Below are positions 8,065 through 15,237 of a stretch of DNA of 64,000 bases, piece after piece. Both the position numbers and the translations under genes were made by a program. The stretch comes from Paraconexibacter sp040581415 (lineage in GTDB: Bacteria > Actinomycetota > Thermoleophilia > Solirubrobacterales > Solirubrobacteraceae), in NCBI RefSeq assembly GCF_040581415.1, contig NZ_CP114014.1, forward strand, positions 3,658,001 through 3,722,000, given 5' to 3'. The notes under the pieces were generated by a model. That model ran no database searches, was not told the DNA's origin, and saw nothing but the letters and a program-made list of their open reading frames with translations. How positions within the stretch are numbered: the first letter of the stretch is position 1; each line of letters begins with the position of its first letter.

Positions 8065-9296
8065 TCGAACGGGGCCAGGACGGCGCGCCGCTCGGGCACG
8101 CGGGAGTCGGGCTCGACGCACAGGATCCGCAGCGCGGCGTCCGGGCCGGCGGCCAGCCGCGCCTGCCGGACGGCCTCGCGCAGCCGGGCGCGCCGGACCG
8201 CGGTCGCGTCCTCGAACAGCGGGGCGCCCGGGGCGTGCGGCGGGCCGAAGCGGTCGACCGACAGCCGCAGCATGCTTGCCGGCGCCGGCAGCAGCGCCAG
8301 CCGCAGTGCGAGCACCATCCGCATCCGGCCCGGATCGGCCAGCGGCTCGCGGAAGACCAGCCGCTCCTGCCAGGTCCCGCCCTCGACGAGCTTCGCGGAG
8401 AGCACGACCGCCCGTAGCGTCCGCCCGCGACGCGCGCGGTTCGCGAGCAACTGGTCGATCAGCAGCTCCAAGGCGCGCTGTGCCTGCACACCGCTGGCCG
8501 CCTCCGGCAGCTCGAGGCTCTCCTGCACCGACTCGCCCGGGGTCCGCGGCCGCAGCGGCGTGTCCTGACCGAGGGCCAGGCCGTGCGCACGCAGGCCGAC
8601 CGTCCCGAAGCGGTCCGCCATCGCCGCACGGCCGAGCGTCGCCACCGCGCCCAGCGTCCCGATGCCCAGCCGTTCGAGGGGCGCGACGAGCGGCGCGGTG
8701 TCCTCGTAGCGGCGCAGCAACGTCACCGGCTCGGCGGACAGCGCCAGCGCGCCCGCCACCAGCTCCGGGCGGCGCGAGCGCGCCCGCGCCGCACCGGCGA
8801 CCGCGCAGAACCGGGACGGTCCCGCGCCCACGCGCGCGGGGAGCGCGAGGGCACGCCGCACCACCGCGACGACCGCGTCGAGCCAGGGCGGCGGCTCAGC
8901 GCGGCCGATCCGCGGCAGCACCGGGGCGTCGTCCCCCACCACGCGACCGCCGTAGAGCCGTCGCAGGCCTGCGGCCTCGAAGCAGGCGCTGCCCGGCCAC
9001 GGCGACTCCACGGCAGCGCCGACCGCCTCCAGCCGGCGGATCGCCGCCTCCCACTCGTCCGCGACGCCGACCGGATCCGGCGGGATCAGCGCGAGCGACG
9101 GACACCGCGACAGCGCTTCGCCCAGGCGCATGCCCGGGTACACGCCGACCGCCTCCGCGGCGGACGACACCTCCCCCACGAGCTGCTCGCGACCCGGCTC
9201 GGGGGCCAACGCCGCGGGCCCGAGCGCGAGCAGCGCGTCCCGGCCGCCGGCGGCGACGGCGAGCTCGAAACGGGGAAGCTGGACACAGACGACCAT
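8061..9296 (-). CDS. imuB: ImuB, catalytically dead Y-family polymerase-like mutasome protein
   Basis: 411 residues from ATG 9296; an in-frame GTG at 9311 lies inside the LexA box. The start VVCVQLPRFELAV aligns with the first strand of Y-family polymerases but lacks the metal-binding Asp residues, and the later SxDE site is replaced (ACFEAAGL), as expected for ImuB. The little-finger-like region follows (GTLGAVATLGRAAMADRFG). At ~410 residues it is shorter than usual ImuB because the final domain is on the coupled gene 7654-8064. ImuB bridges DnaE2 to the beta clamp. I find no recA-like imuA partner in the window. A LexA box lies 9 nt upstream of the ATG. Confidence 0.88.
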   Translation of the reverse strand: MVVCVQLPRFELAVAAGGRDALLALGPAALAPEPGREQLVGEVSSAAEAVGVYPGMRLGEALSRCPSLALIPPDPVGVADEWEAAIRRLEAVGAAVESPWPGSACFEAAGLRRLYGGRVVGDDAPVLPRIGRAEPPPWLDAVVAVVRRALALPARVGAGPSRFCAVAGAARARSRRPELVAGALALSAEPVTLLRRYEDTAPLVAPLERLGIGTLGAVATLGRAAMADRFGTVGLRAHGLALGQDTPLRPRTPGESVQESLELPEAASGVQAQRALELLIDQLLANRARRGRTLRAVVLSAKLVEGGTWQERLVFREPLADPGRMRMVLALRLALLPAPASMLRLSVDRFGPPHAPGAPLFEDATAVRRARLREAVRQARLAAGPDAALRILCVEPDSRVPERRAVLAPFE

Positions 9297-9304
9297 GGAT
9301 GACA

Positions 9305-9318
9305 CGAACACATGTTCG
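9305..9318 (-). promoter_or_regulatory. LexA (SOS) box at imuB
   Basis: CGAACACATGTTCG, identical to the dnaE2 box. Identity extends to a 19-20-bp block (ACACGAACACATGTTCGCA). It lies immediately upstream of the imuB ATG, so imuB and its coupled downstream gene are expected to be LexA-repressed. Confidence 0.9.
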
Positions 9319-9408
9319 CATTCCGGGCGGACGGTCAGACGGCTTCCGGAAAAGCCCTGCTCCTCCCCATTTCGGGACGTCTGGACCGGGCCGTACGTCC
9401 CTCGGGGA

Positions 9409-11199
9409 CTACTGGCCGAACATCGCCCCGAGTCGCGTCGCCAGGCCGAAGTCCCCGCGCAGATCCATCCGGCCGCTCAGCAGCAGCGCGCCCGGGTCCA
9501 GCTCGCCGACCGCCAGCCGCAGGAAATCCGCAAGGCCCATCTGGATCGTCAGCGCGGGGTCCGGCGCCGGCCCTGGGGTCGCGGTCGCCGCCGTCGGCGT
9601 GACGCGCACGCTCCAGGTCTGCACGACACCGGCCTGGTCGCGCAGCTCGTAGGCGATCGTGCCGACGAAGCCCTGCGCCGCTGCCGGCACGAACCGCTTG
9701 GCCATCGCGCCGAAGATCAGCTTGAGACCACGGGCCGAGCCCAGGGTCCGCTCGAGCCAGCGGTCGTCTGCACGGGCGACCGCACGGCGAGCGGCGGCGG
9801 TGCCGCGGGCGCTCGCGCGCTCCTTCAGGTCAGCGGGCATCGTGGCGCGGAGGATGGCACGCGCCGTCTCGGGCCGTCCGCTGCCGTTCGCCGACCGGAC
9901 CGGGTCGGCCGGCGTTGCGCCACTCTGGGCGGCTGCCGCCGGGCCGGTCGGCGCGGGCGCCTCGGCAAGGGCACTGATCGCCTCGTTTGTCAGCGTCGGC
10001 CGGGGCGGCCGCCGGGCCAGTGCGCTCCGTGTCGCAGTCTGCAGCGCCGCGTCGTCGTCCTCCTCCCCCGCCCGCGGAACGATTCGCGGCAGGACCGAAT
10101 CCGCGAACAGGCGCAGCGACTCGGCGTTGTGATCGGGCCGGCCGGCAACCGGCGGCGGGAGGACGAGCAGGAGGTCGTCGACCCCGGCGGCGGCGTAGCG
10201 CGCAACGAGGTCGGCGACCTGGTCCGGCGTGCCGATCGCTCCGCGCAGCGACGCCCGGCCGTCGCGGAACACGCGCACGCCGAGCGGGCTGCCGTCCGCC
10301 ACGACAACCCCGCCTGCGAGTCCTACGTCCTCCCGCTGCGCCTGGAACGCGGCCCAGAGGTCGGTGGCCCCGGGACGGTGCTCGCCGAAACGCTCGTAGT
10401 GCGACACGGCATAGGCGTGGAAGTGCGCGCCGTCCAGGCCGTGGACGATGGCCGTCGCCTCGTCGGCGTCGACGAACATCGGGAGGCAGACCGCGACACG
10501 TGGCCGGATCGAGGCGGCGACCGGGGTGCAGCGCTCGGACGCGAGGACGGCGCGGTACTCGGCCACCCACTCGGCGGCCTCGTCGGGGTCGACGACGGCG
10601 CGGCACAACGCCCCAAGGCCGAGTCGTGCGGCGGTGCTGATCTCGGCTGCCTTGTCGCAGCGCAGCCACAGCGGCGGATGCGGGCGCTGGTGTGGGCGCG
10701 GGAGGATCATCCGCGCGGCGGGGCCGGCGCCGCCCCCGCCGGACCCGGCGAACGGCTCCTCTTCGAGCATCCGGGCGAGGACCCCCGTGTAGTGCTCGAG
10801 ACGGGCGCGCGCCGTCTGCCGCGCGAGCCCGAGCCCGGCGACCTCGACCCCCGTGCGCGCGACGCCGGTCGCGACATCGAGGCGGCCGCCGCAGAGCTGG
10901 TCGAGGGTGGCGACCTCGCTCGCGAGCACCGCCGGGTGACGGACGGACGGGTCCACGCTGAGGAGCCCGAGCCCCAGGCGGATGGTGCTGGTGCGGGCTG
11001 CGGCGGCGCCGAGGAATGCGGTCGCCCCGCCGCCATGGCCGAGCTCCTCGAGGAAGTGATGCTCCTGGACCCAGGCGCCGGACAGTCCGAGCGCCTCGGC
11101 GAGCACGATCCGATCGAGCTCGCGGGTGAGCAGCGACCGCTCGCCCGCGGCGCTCCAGGGACGCGGCAGTTGCAGGTCGCTCAGCAGCCCGATGTGCAC
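9409..11199 (-). CDS. Luciferase-like (LLM) flavin oxidoreductase fused to an SCP2 domain
   Basis: 596 residues, GTG start at 11199, supported by a TAGCCT hexamer ending 7 nt upstream (11212-11207). Residues 1 to ~340 form an LLM barrel (MHIGLLSDLQLPRPW, AEALGLSGAWVQEHHF, STIRLGLGLLSVDPSVRHPAVLASEVATLDQLCGGRLDVATGVART), i.e. F420- or FMN-dependent. A disordered Ala/Pro/Thr linker (~360-470) leads to a C-terminal SCP2 sterol-carrier-like domain (~485-596: FVGTIAYELRD..TIQMGLADFLRLAVGELDPGALLLSGRMDLRGD). The SCP2 part may present a hydrophobic substrate or lipid to the flavin domain; this is inference. Its stop lies ~90 nt upstream of the imuB LexA box. Confidence 0.85.
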   Translation of the reverse strand: MHIGLLSDLQLPRPWSAAGERSLLTRELDRIVLAEALGLSGAWVQEHHFLEELGHGGGATAFLGAAAARTSTIRLGLGLLSVDPSVRHPAVLASEVATLDQLCGGRLDVATGVARTGVEVAGLGLARQTARARLEHYTGVLARMLEEEPFAGSGGGGAGPAARMILPRPHQRPHPPLWLRCDKAAEISTAARLGLGALCRAVVDPDEAAEWVAEYRAVLASERCTPVAASIRPRVAVCLPMFVDADEATAIVHGLDGAHFHAYAVSHYERFGEHRPGATDLWAAFQAQREDVGLAGGVVVADGSPLGVRVFRDGRASLRGAIGTPDQVADLVARYAAAGVDDLLLVLPPPVAGRPDHNAESLRLFADSVLPRIVPRAGEEDDDAALQTATRSALARRPPRPTLTNEAISALAEAPAPTGPAAAAQSGATPADPVRSANGSGRPETARAILRATMPADLKERASARGTAAARRAVARADDRWLERTLGSARGLKLIFGAMAKRFVPAAAQGFVGTIAYELRDQAGVVQTWSVRVTPTAATATPGPAPDPALTIQMGLADFLRLAVGELDPGALLLSGRMDLRGDFGLATRLGAMFGQ

Positions 11200-11271
11200 G
11201 GATTGCAGGCTATCCGCGGCTCGCGGCCGTGTTGTGGCCCGCGTGTTGCCGGCGATCTTGCCCCGGACATA

Positions 11272-11299
11272 GCGAAGCCCCGCCGGAGCGGGGCTTCGC
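11272..11299 (-). terminator. Strong hairpin downstream of rnpB
   Basis: A perfect 12-bp stem (11272-11283 with 11288-11299, GCGAAGCCCCGC) closes a 4-nt loop immediately 3' of the RNase P RNA on the minus strand. There is no U-tract, which is common in high-GC actinobacteria. It separates rnpB from the LLM gene. Confidence 0.7.
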
Positions 11300-11301
11300 C
11301 T

Positions 11302-11630
11302 TAGCAGGTCGGTAAGCCGGATTCTGTCGTTGGGCAGCCATCCATCTGATGCGACCTACCTGGACCTCGGCGGGCAGCCTACAAGCGGTCCTGCTTGGTC
11401 TAGCACCGGGTGGGGTTTACCCGGCCGCCGCGTCACCGCGACGCCGGTGCGCTCTTACCGCACCATTTCACCCTTGCCTGTGCGCTCCGAAGAGGGCCAT
11501 CGGCGGTGTGTTTCTGTGGCACTTTCCCGCGGGTTTCCCCGGGTCGGTCTCCCAACCACCCTTGCCCTGTGGTGTCCGGACTTTCCTCGAAGACGCTGCG
11601 CGCCTCCGCGACTGCCTGACCTGCGCCCCG
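11302..11630 (-). ncRNA. rnpB: RNase P RNA (bacterial type A)
   Basis: The minus strand carries the universally conserved 5' block GAGGAAAGTCCGGACACC (near 11571-11588) with CACAGGGCAAGGGTGG just after it, and the 3' block ACAGAATCCGGCTTACCGA (near 11309-11327). Helix P1 is visible as GCAGGTC (11624-11618) pairing with GACCTGC (11310-11304) at the two ends. The ends are set from P1 and may be off by several bases. Open frames across this stretch are artefacts. It provides the catalytic subunit for 5' maturation of tRNAs. Confidence 0.95.
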
Positions 11631-11701
11631 CACCGTACTGCCTCTGTGACGTGCCACACATTCCGCGCGTCCGCGCCCGGCGCGCGGATACGCTCGCCCG
11701 A

Positions 11702-12100
11702 ATGTCCTGGGTCGAGGTCTTCGCGGTCCTGATGGTCTGTCACCTCGTGGGCGACTTCCTGCTGCAGACGGAGTGGCAGGCCACCCGCAAGCAGGGCGGA
11801 CTGGGCCGCGATCCCGAACGCCGCAGGGCGCTCTTCGCACACGTCGCGACCTACGCCATCCCGTTCCTTCCGGCCTTCTACTGGATCTCCGACGAGCAGG
11901 ACGCCGCCCACGCCGGCTATGCCGCTGCGGGTGCCCTGGTCACCCATCTCATCCAGGACGACGGGCGCGCGCTCGTGGCCTACGTCCGCGTCGTGAAGAA
12001 GACCACCACGCCGTTCGGGTCGCCGCTGTGGATGGCGATCGACCAGTCCTTCCACGTCTGCTTCCTGTTCGGAACCGCGCTGGCTGCGGCCTGCCTCTGA
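11702..12100 (+). CDS. DUF3307 family membrane protein
   Basis: 132 residues from ATG 11702. A longer open frame to 11330 runs through rnpB and is not coding. The start MSWVEVFAVLMVCHLVGDFLLQTEWQA has the HxxGDFxLQ signature of DUF3307, with several transmembrane helices (about 5-22, 55-70, 75-95, 110-130). A TACGCT hexamer (11689-11694) ends 7 nt before the ATG, which indicates leaderless expression in the spacer upstream of rnpB. The function is unknown; related proteins occur in many bacteria without an assigned role. It converges on the zinc-ribbon gene, whose stop is 8 nt away. Confidence 0.75.
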   Translation: MSWVEVFAVLMVCHLVGDFLLQTEWQATRKQGGLGRDPERRRALFAHVATYAIPFLPAFYWISDEQDAAHAGYAAAGALVTHLIQDDGRALVAYVRVVKKTTTPFGSPLWMAIDQSFHVCFLFGTALAAACL

Positions 12101-12108
12101 GGTCTGTC

Positions 12109-12402
12109 TCAGCCCAGGACGCTGCCGCAGTCGCCGCAGCGACCGCCGACGGCTCCCTGCCCGGCGCCGTAGCGCGGCCGCATCGCGGCCGACTGGCAGA
12201 CCGGGCAGGTGACCGTGCGGTGTGCGGAGAGGTCCTCCCAGACGCCGACGATGAGCTCGTCGAACGTCTGCCCCTCCACGGGACGGTCGAACAGCGCGTC
12301 GAACGAGGTCGACGACGTCTGGCGGCGACGGCGCGGGCGGCCCGGCGCCGAAGTGGTTCCAGGGCCGGCGGTCCGCGCCCCGGTGGCGGTGAACGTGCTC
12401 AT
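12109..12402 (-). CDS. Small zinc-ribbon protein coupled to lexA
   Basis: 97 residues. ATG 12402 overlaps the lexA TGA (12401-12399) as ATGA, so it is the second gene of the lexA operon and should be SOS-regulated with it. The N-terminal third is a basic, Thr/Arg-rich tail. The C-terminus has two CxxC knuckles (CPVC about residues 66-69 and CGDC about 89-92) forming a probable zinc ribbon, preceded by FDELIVGVWEDLSAHRTV, which may be a helix. I recognise no named family. It may modulate LexA or bind nucleic acid; this rests only on the coupling. Confidence 0.7.
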   Translation of the reverse strand: MSTFTATGARTAGPGTTSAPGRPRRRRQTSSTSFDALFDRPVEGQTFDELIVGVWEDLSAHRTVTCPVCQSAAMRPRYGAGQGAVGGRCGDCGSVLG

Positions 12403-13034
12403 GAGACGCTCCGGAAGAGCCCGACGACGCGACCCATGACCTTCACGTCGCGCGAGCGGATCGGCTCCATCTCGGAGTTCTCGGGCTGCAGCCGCACGTG
12501 GTCGCTCTCGCGGAAGAAGCGCTTCACGGTCGCCTCCTCACCCACGAGCGCCACGACGATGTCGCCGTCCTGTGCGGTGTCCTGCTTCTGCACCACCACG
12601 AAGTCGCCCTCGAGCATGCCGATGTCCCGCATCGACTCCCCGCGCACGCGCAGGATGTACTCGCCGGTGTCGCCACCGGCGGCCGGGGGAACCTGGACGT
12701 ACTCCTCGATGTTCTCTTCGGCGAGGATCGGCGCACCCGCGGCCACCTGACCGAGCACCGGGAGACCCTGCGGCGCGACGAGCTGCCGGACGTTGTCGAC
12801 GACCGCATCGACCTCCTTGCCGAGCCGGTCGAACAGCTCGATCGCCCGCGGCTTCGAGGGGTCGCGCCGCAGCAGTCCGAGCTTCTCGAGGTTCGCGAGA
12901 TGCGCGTGCACCGTGGACGAGGACGCGAGGCCGACCGCCTTGCCGATGTCGCGCACGGTGGGCGGGTACCCGTTGTCGGCTGAGTACCGCTTGATGAAGT
13001 CGAAGATCTCCTGCTGCCGCTTCGTCAGGTCCAC
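12399..13034 (-). CDS. lexA: SOS repressor LexA
   Basis: 211 residues from GTG 13034, chosen because AAGGAG (13049-13044) is 8 nt upstream; the longer frame to 13079 would start inside the operator. The winged HTH is residues ~1-65 (LTKRQQEIFDFI, VHAHLANLEKLGLL). The Ala99-Gly100 self-cleavage site lies in QVAAGAPI, the catalytic Ser134 in GESMRD and Lys171 in ATVKRF, so the peptidase is intact. It represses its own gene, dnaE2 and imuB through the matching boxes in this window and is inactivated when RecA filaments form. A TACTGT -10 (13084-13079) sits directly upstream of the box. Confidence 0.97.
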   Translation of the reverse strand: MDLTKRQQEIFDFIKRYSADNGYPPTVRDIGKAVGLASSSTVHAHLANLEKLGLLRRDPSKPRAIELFDRLGKEVDAVVDNVRQLVAPQGLPVLGQVAAGAPILAEENIEEYVQVPPAAGGDTGEYILRVRGESMRDIGMLEGDFVVVQKQDTAQDGDIVVALVGEEATVKRFFRESDHVRLQPENSEMEPIRSRDVKVMGRVVGLFRSVS

Positions 13035-13062
13035 GAGTGACGCTCCTTGCTGGTACGGACAC

Positions 13063-13076
13063 CGAACATGTGTTCG
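13063..13076 (-). promoter_or_regulatory. LexA (SOS) box at lexA (autoregulation)
   Basis: CGAACATGTGTTCG on the plus strand, the inverse-centre version of the dnaE2/imuB boxes. It begins just downstream of a TACTGT -10 element (13084-13079), covers the likely transcription start, and is 29 nt before the GTG start of lexA. Confidence 0.9.
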
Positions 13077-13131
13077 CAACAGTAGCGGGCAGCGCCGACG
13101 GAAACAACCGCGCTACACTCACGCCCCCATC

Positions 13132-13217
<86 letters not shown>

Positions 13218-13225
13218 TGGAACAG

Positions 13226-13249
13226 AACCCCCGTCTTCACGGGGGTTTT
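13226..13249 (+). terminator. Rho-independent terminator after tRNA-Leu
   Basis: ACCCCCGT (13227-13234), loop CTTC, ACGGGGGT (13239-13246), then a short T run. It starts 9 nt after the tRNA 3' end. Confidence 0.85.
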
Positions 13250-13372
13250 GTCGTTCAGGGATAGGGGCCGCCCGCTGCCAGGCGGCACGCGGAGCGTTCC
13301 CATGCCACGCGTCCATCCCACGATCGACGCGAGACCCGACAGCTACGGCCCCGAGCGCGGTGAGCCGACCGG

Positions 13373-14149
13373 TCAGACAGTCGGGACGGTGCCGCCATCG
13401 ATCGCGTATTCCGCGCCGACGATGCTGGAGGCCCTGTCGGAAAGGAGGAACGCGATGAGCTCGGCGACTTCATCCGGGCGCGAGAAGCGGCCCAGCGGCA
13501 CGCCTCCGACGGCGCTCATGAGCTGATCGAGCGCGGCGGCGTCGTCGATCCCCTGGGCCTCGGCGATCTGCCCGATCAGGGCCGTCATCCCGTCGGTGTG
13601 GATCCCGCCCGGGCTGACCGCATTGACACGGATGCCCTTGGGCGCGAGCTCGTTGGACAAACCCTTGCTGTAGTTGGTGAGCGCGGCTTTGGCAGCGGCG
13701 TAGGCCGGCCAGGACTCCAGCGGCATCCTCCGCTGGGTCGAGGAGACGTGCACGATCGCGCCTCGCCCCTTCTCGATCATCGTCGGGACGAGCCCTCGGT
13801 CCAGGCGCACGGCACCGAGGAAGTTGAGCTGAAGCTCGGCCTCCCAGTCAGCGTCGGCCAGCACCGCGAAGCCGCCGGCCGGCGCGTTGGATCCGCCGAC
13901 CATGTGAACGATCGCGTCGACGGCCGCTTCGCCTTGGAGCCGGTCGACGATGGCCTGGCTGCCTTCGGCGGTGGAGGTGTCGGCGGCAATGAAGTTCGCG
14001 GGGTCGGGGTGGTCGGCCGGCAGCGACCTGGCGGTGGTCACGACTGTCGCTCCGGCGGCTCGCAGGCGAGCCGCGGCCGCGGCGCCTGTTCCCTTGGTGC
14101 CGCCGGTCACGAGGACTCGGAGGCCGACGAATTCCTGTGAGGTGCTCAT
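13373..14149 (-). CDS. SDR-family oxidoreductase (paralogue A)
   Basis: 258 residues, ATG 14149. The Rossmann glycine motif is TGGTKGTG (residues ~15-22). The catalytic Ser lies in VHVSSTQ, Tyr and Lys in YAAAKAAL, and the PGGIHT loop and C-terminal IDGGTVPTV are classical SDR. The usual NNAG is replaced by HMVGGSN, a feature shared with the neighbouring divergent copy 14358-15143, which is clearly paralogous (long shared stretches such as YSKGLSNELAPKGIRV). The substrate is unknown. It is divergently transcribed from paralogue B with a MarR-type operator (14168-14189) between them, so both are probably controlled by the MarR protein at 15238-15768. Confidence 0.85.
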   Translation of the reverse strand: MSTSQEFVGLRVLVTGGTKGTGAAAAARLRAAGATVVTTARSLPADHPDPANFIAADTSTAEGSQAIVDRLQGEAAVDAIVHMVGGSNAPAGGFAVLADADWEAELQLNFLGAVRLDRGLVPTMIEKGRGAIVHVSSTQRRMPLESWPAYAAAKAALTNYSKGLSNELAPKGIRVNAVSPGGIHTDGMTALIGQIAEAQGIDDAAALDQLMSAVGGVPLGRFSRPDEVAELIAFLLSDRASSIVGAEYAIDGGTVPTV

Positions 14150-14167
14150 GGCACGACGGTATAGCAG

Positions 14168-14189
14168 ATACTGTCCTAAAGGACACTAT
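14168..14189. promoter_or_regulatory. Candidate MarR operator between the two SDR genes
   Basis: A 22-bp near-perfect inverted repeat with core TGTCCT-N2-AGGACA flanked by ATA and TAT. The same layout recurs at 15809-15830. It is followed on the plus strand by CTTTGCTACGCT, with a -10 candidate TACGCT at 14196-14201. Confidence 0.75.
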
Positions 14190-14357
14190 CTTTGCTACGC
14201 TCTCGACGAGTTCGAAGTCCTGATCTCACAGCCGCGCGACGCCTCAGCGTGCGTGCTGCTGCGACGAGATCACGTCCCGGCGTATCCGGGACGGCGTCCC
14301 ATTCGTGGGCGTCGTTCACACCACAAGCGGAGCCGAACGGCTCCGGGAGGAGCACTC

Positions 14358-15143
14358 ATGTCAGATGCGGAACGCGACCGGCTCGACGGTCGGCGGGCGT
14401 TGGTCACGGGCGGGTCAAAGGGGACGGGTGCGGCGGTGGTCGCGAGGCTTCGCGAGCTCGGGGCCGACGTGTATACGACGGCGCGCTCGATGCCTGACGG
14501 CTACGAGCTGCCGGACCGCTTCATAGAGGCGGACACCTCGACGGCAGAGGGTTCGGCGATCGTCGCCGAGCGACTCCTCGGGGCCGGCGGGGTGGACATC
14601 CTCGTGCATGTCGTGGGCGGGGCGTCGACGCCGGCCGGCGGGTTCGCGGTGATCACCGACGAGCAGTGGATGATCGAGCTGCAGCTCAACTTCTTCGGCG
14701 CGGTGCGGCTCGATCGGGCGCTTCTGCCGTCGATGATCGAGTCGGGGTCCGGCGTGGTGGTGCACGTCACGTCCATCCAGAATCAGATGCCGCTGTACGA
14801 CGCCTCGTTGGCCTACGCGGCCGCGAAAGCGGCGCTGCGCACGTACAGCAAGGGCCTGTCCAACGAGCTGGCACCCAAGGGCATCCGTGTGACTGCGGTC
14901 AGCCCAGGCGGGATCCACACCGAGGCCACCGAGGTGTTCATCGGCCGGATCGCCGAGGGCAACGGCCTAAGCCGCAAGGACGCGGAGCAGCTGATCTACG
15001 ACTCCCTCGGAGGCGTGCCGCTCGGCCGGTTCGCGAACCCGGAGGAGGTCGCCGACCTCATCGGGTTCCTGGTCACCGACAGGGCCTCGTCGATCGTCGG
15101 CGCCGAGTATGTGATCGACGGCGGGACGGTGCCCACCACCTGA
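14358..15143 (+). CDS. SDR-family oxidoreductase (paralogue B)
   Basis: 261 residues from ATG 14358, chosen because GGGAGGAG (14345-14352) is well placed; the open frame extends upstream without a good start. The TGGSKGTG glycine motif, VHVTS and YAAAKAAL catalytic segments, and PGGIHTEA and IDGGTVPTT at the end match paralogue A along the whole length. The HVVGGAS segment again replaces NNAG. It is an NAD(P)-dependent alcohol/ketone oxidoreductase of unknown substrate. The ~150-nt leader from the shared operator/promoter at 14168-14201 holds no evident gene. It converges on the MarR gene across two palindromic repeats. Confidence 0.85.
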   Translation: MSDAERDRLDGRRALVTGGSKGTGAAVVARLRELGADVYTTARSMPDGYELPDRFIEADTSTAEGSAIVAERLLGAGGVDILVHVVGGASTPAGGFAVITDEQWMIELQLNFFGAVRLDRALLPSMIESGSGVVVHVTSIQNQMPLYDASLAYAAAKAALRTYSKGLSNELAPKGIRVTAVSPGGIHTEATEVFIGRIAEGNGLSRKDAEQLIYDSLGGVPLGRFANPEEVADLIGFLVTDRASSIVGAEYVIDGGTVPTT

Positions 15144-15178
15144 AGGAGACGGGTCGAGGGCAGCCGGAGCGGTGGTCG

Positions 15179-15217
15179 CCGTGGAGCGCTCACGGCGGCC
15201 CCCGTGAGCGCTCACGG
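15179..15217. terminator. Tandem palindromes between convergent genes (bidirectional terminator?)
   Basis: A near-palindrome CCGTGGAGCGCTCACGG (15179-15195) and a perfect palindrome CCGTGAGCGCTCACGG (15202-15217) lie 6 bp apart in the short gap between convergent SDR-B and marR. Each can form a hairpin on either strand. No T-run is present. Confidence 0.5.
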
Positions 15218-15237
15218 GGTCGCGGGCGCCGGGGACC

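Noticed and set aside
11330..11701. Open reading frames across rnpB, including a 256-residue frame ending with the DUF3307 protein
   Set aside because: The stretch is RNase P RNA with conserved blocks; the protein part starts at 11702, preceded by a -10 hexamer.
12399..13079. A longer LexA starting at 13079
   Set aside because: The extension lies inside the LexA box; AAGGAG 8 nt before GTG 13034 and homology place the start there.
13950..14357. A longer N-terminus for SDR paralogue B
   Set aside because: It runs through the divergent promoter and MarR-type operator; GGGAGGAG places the start at ATG 14358.
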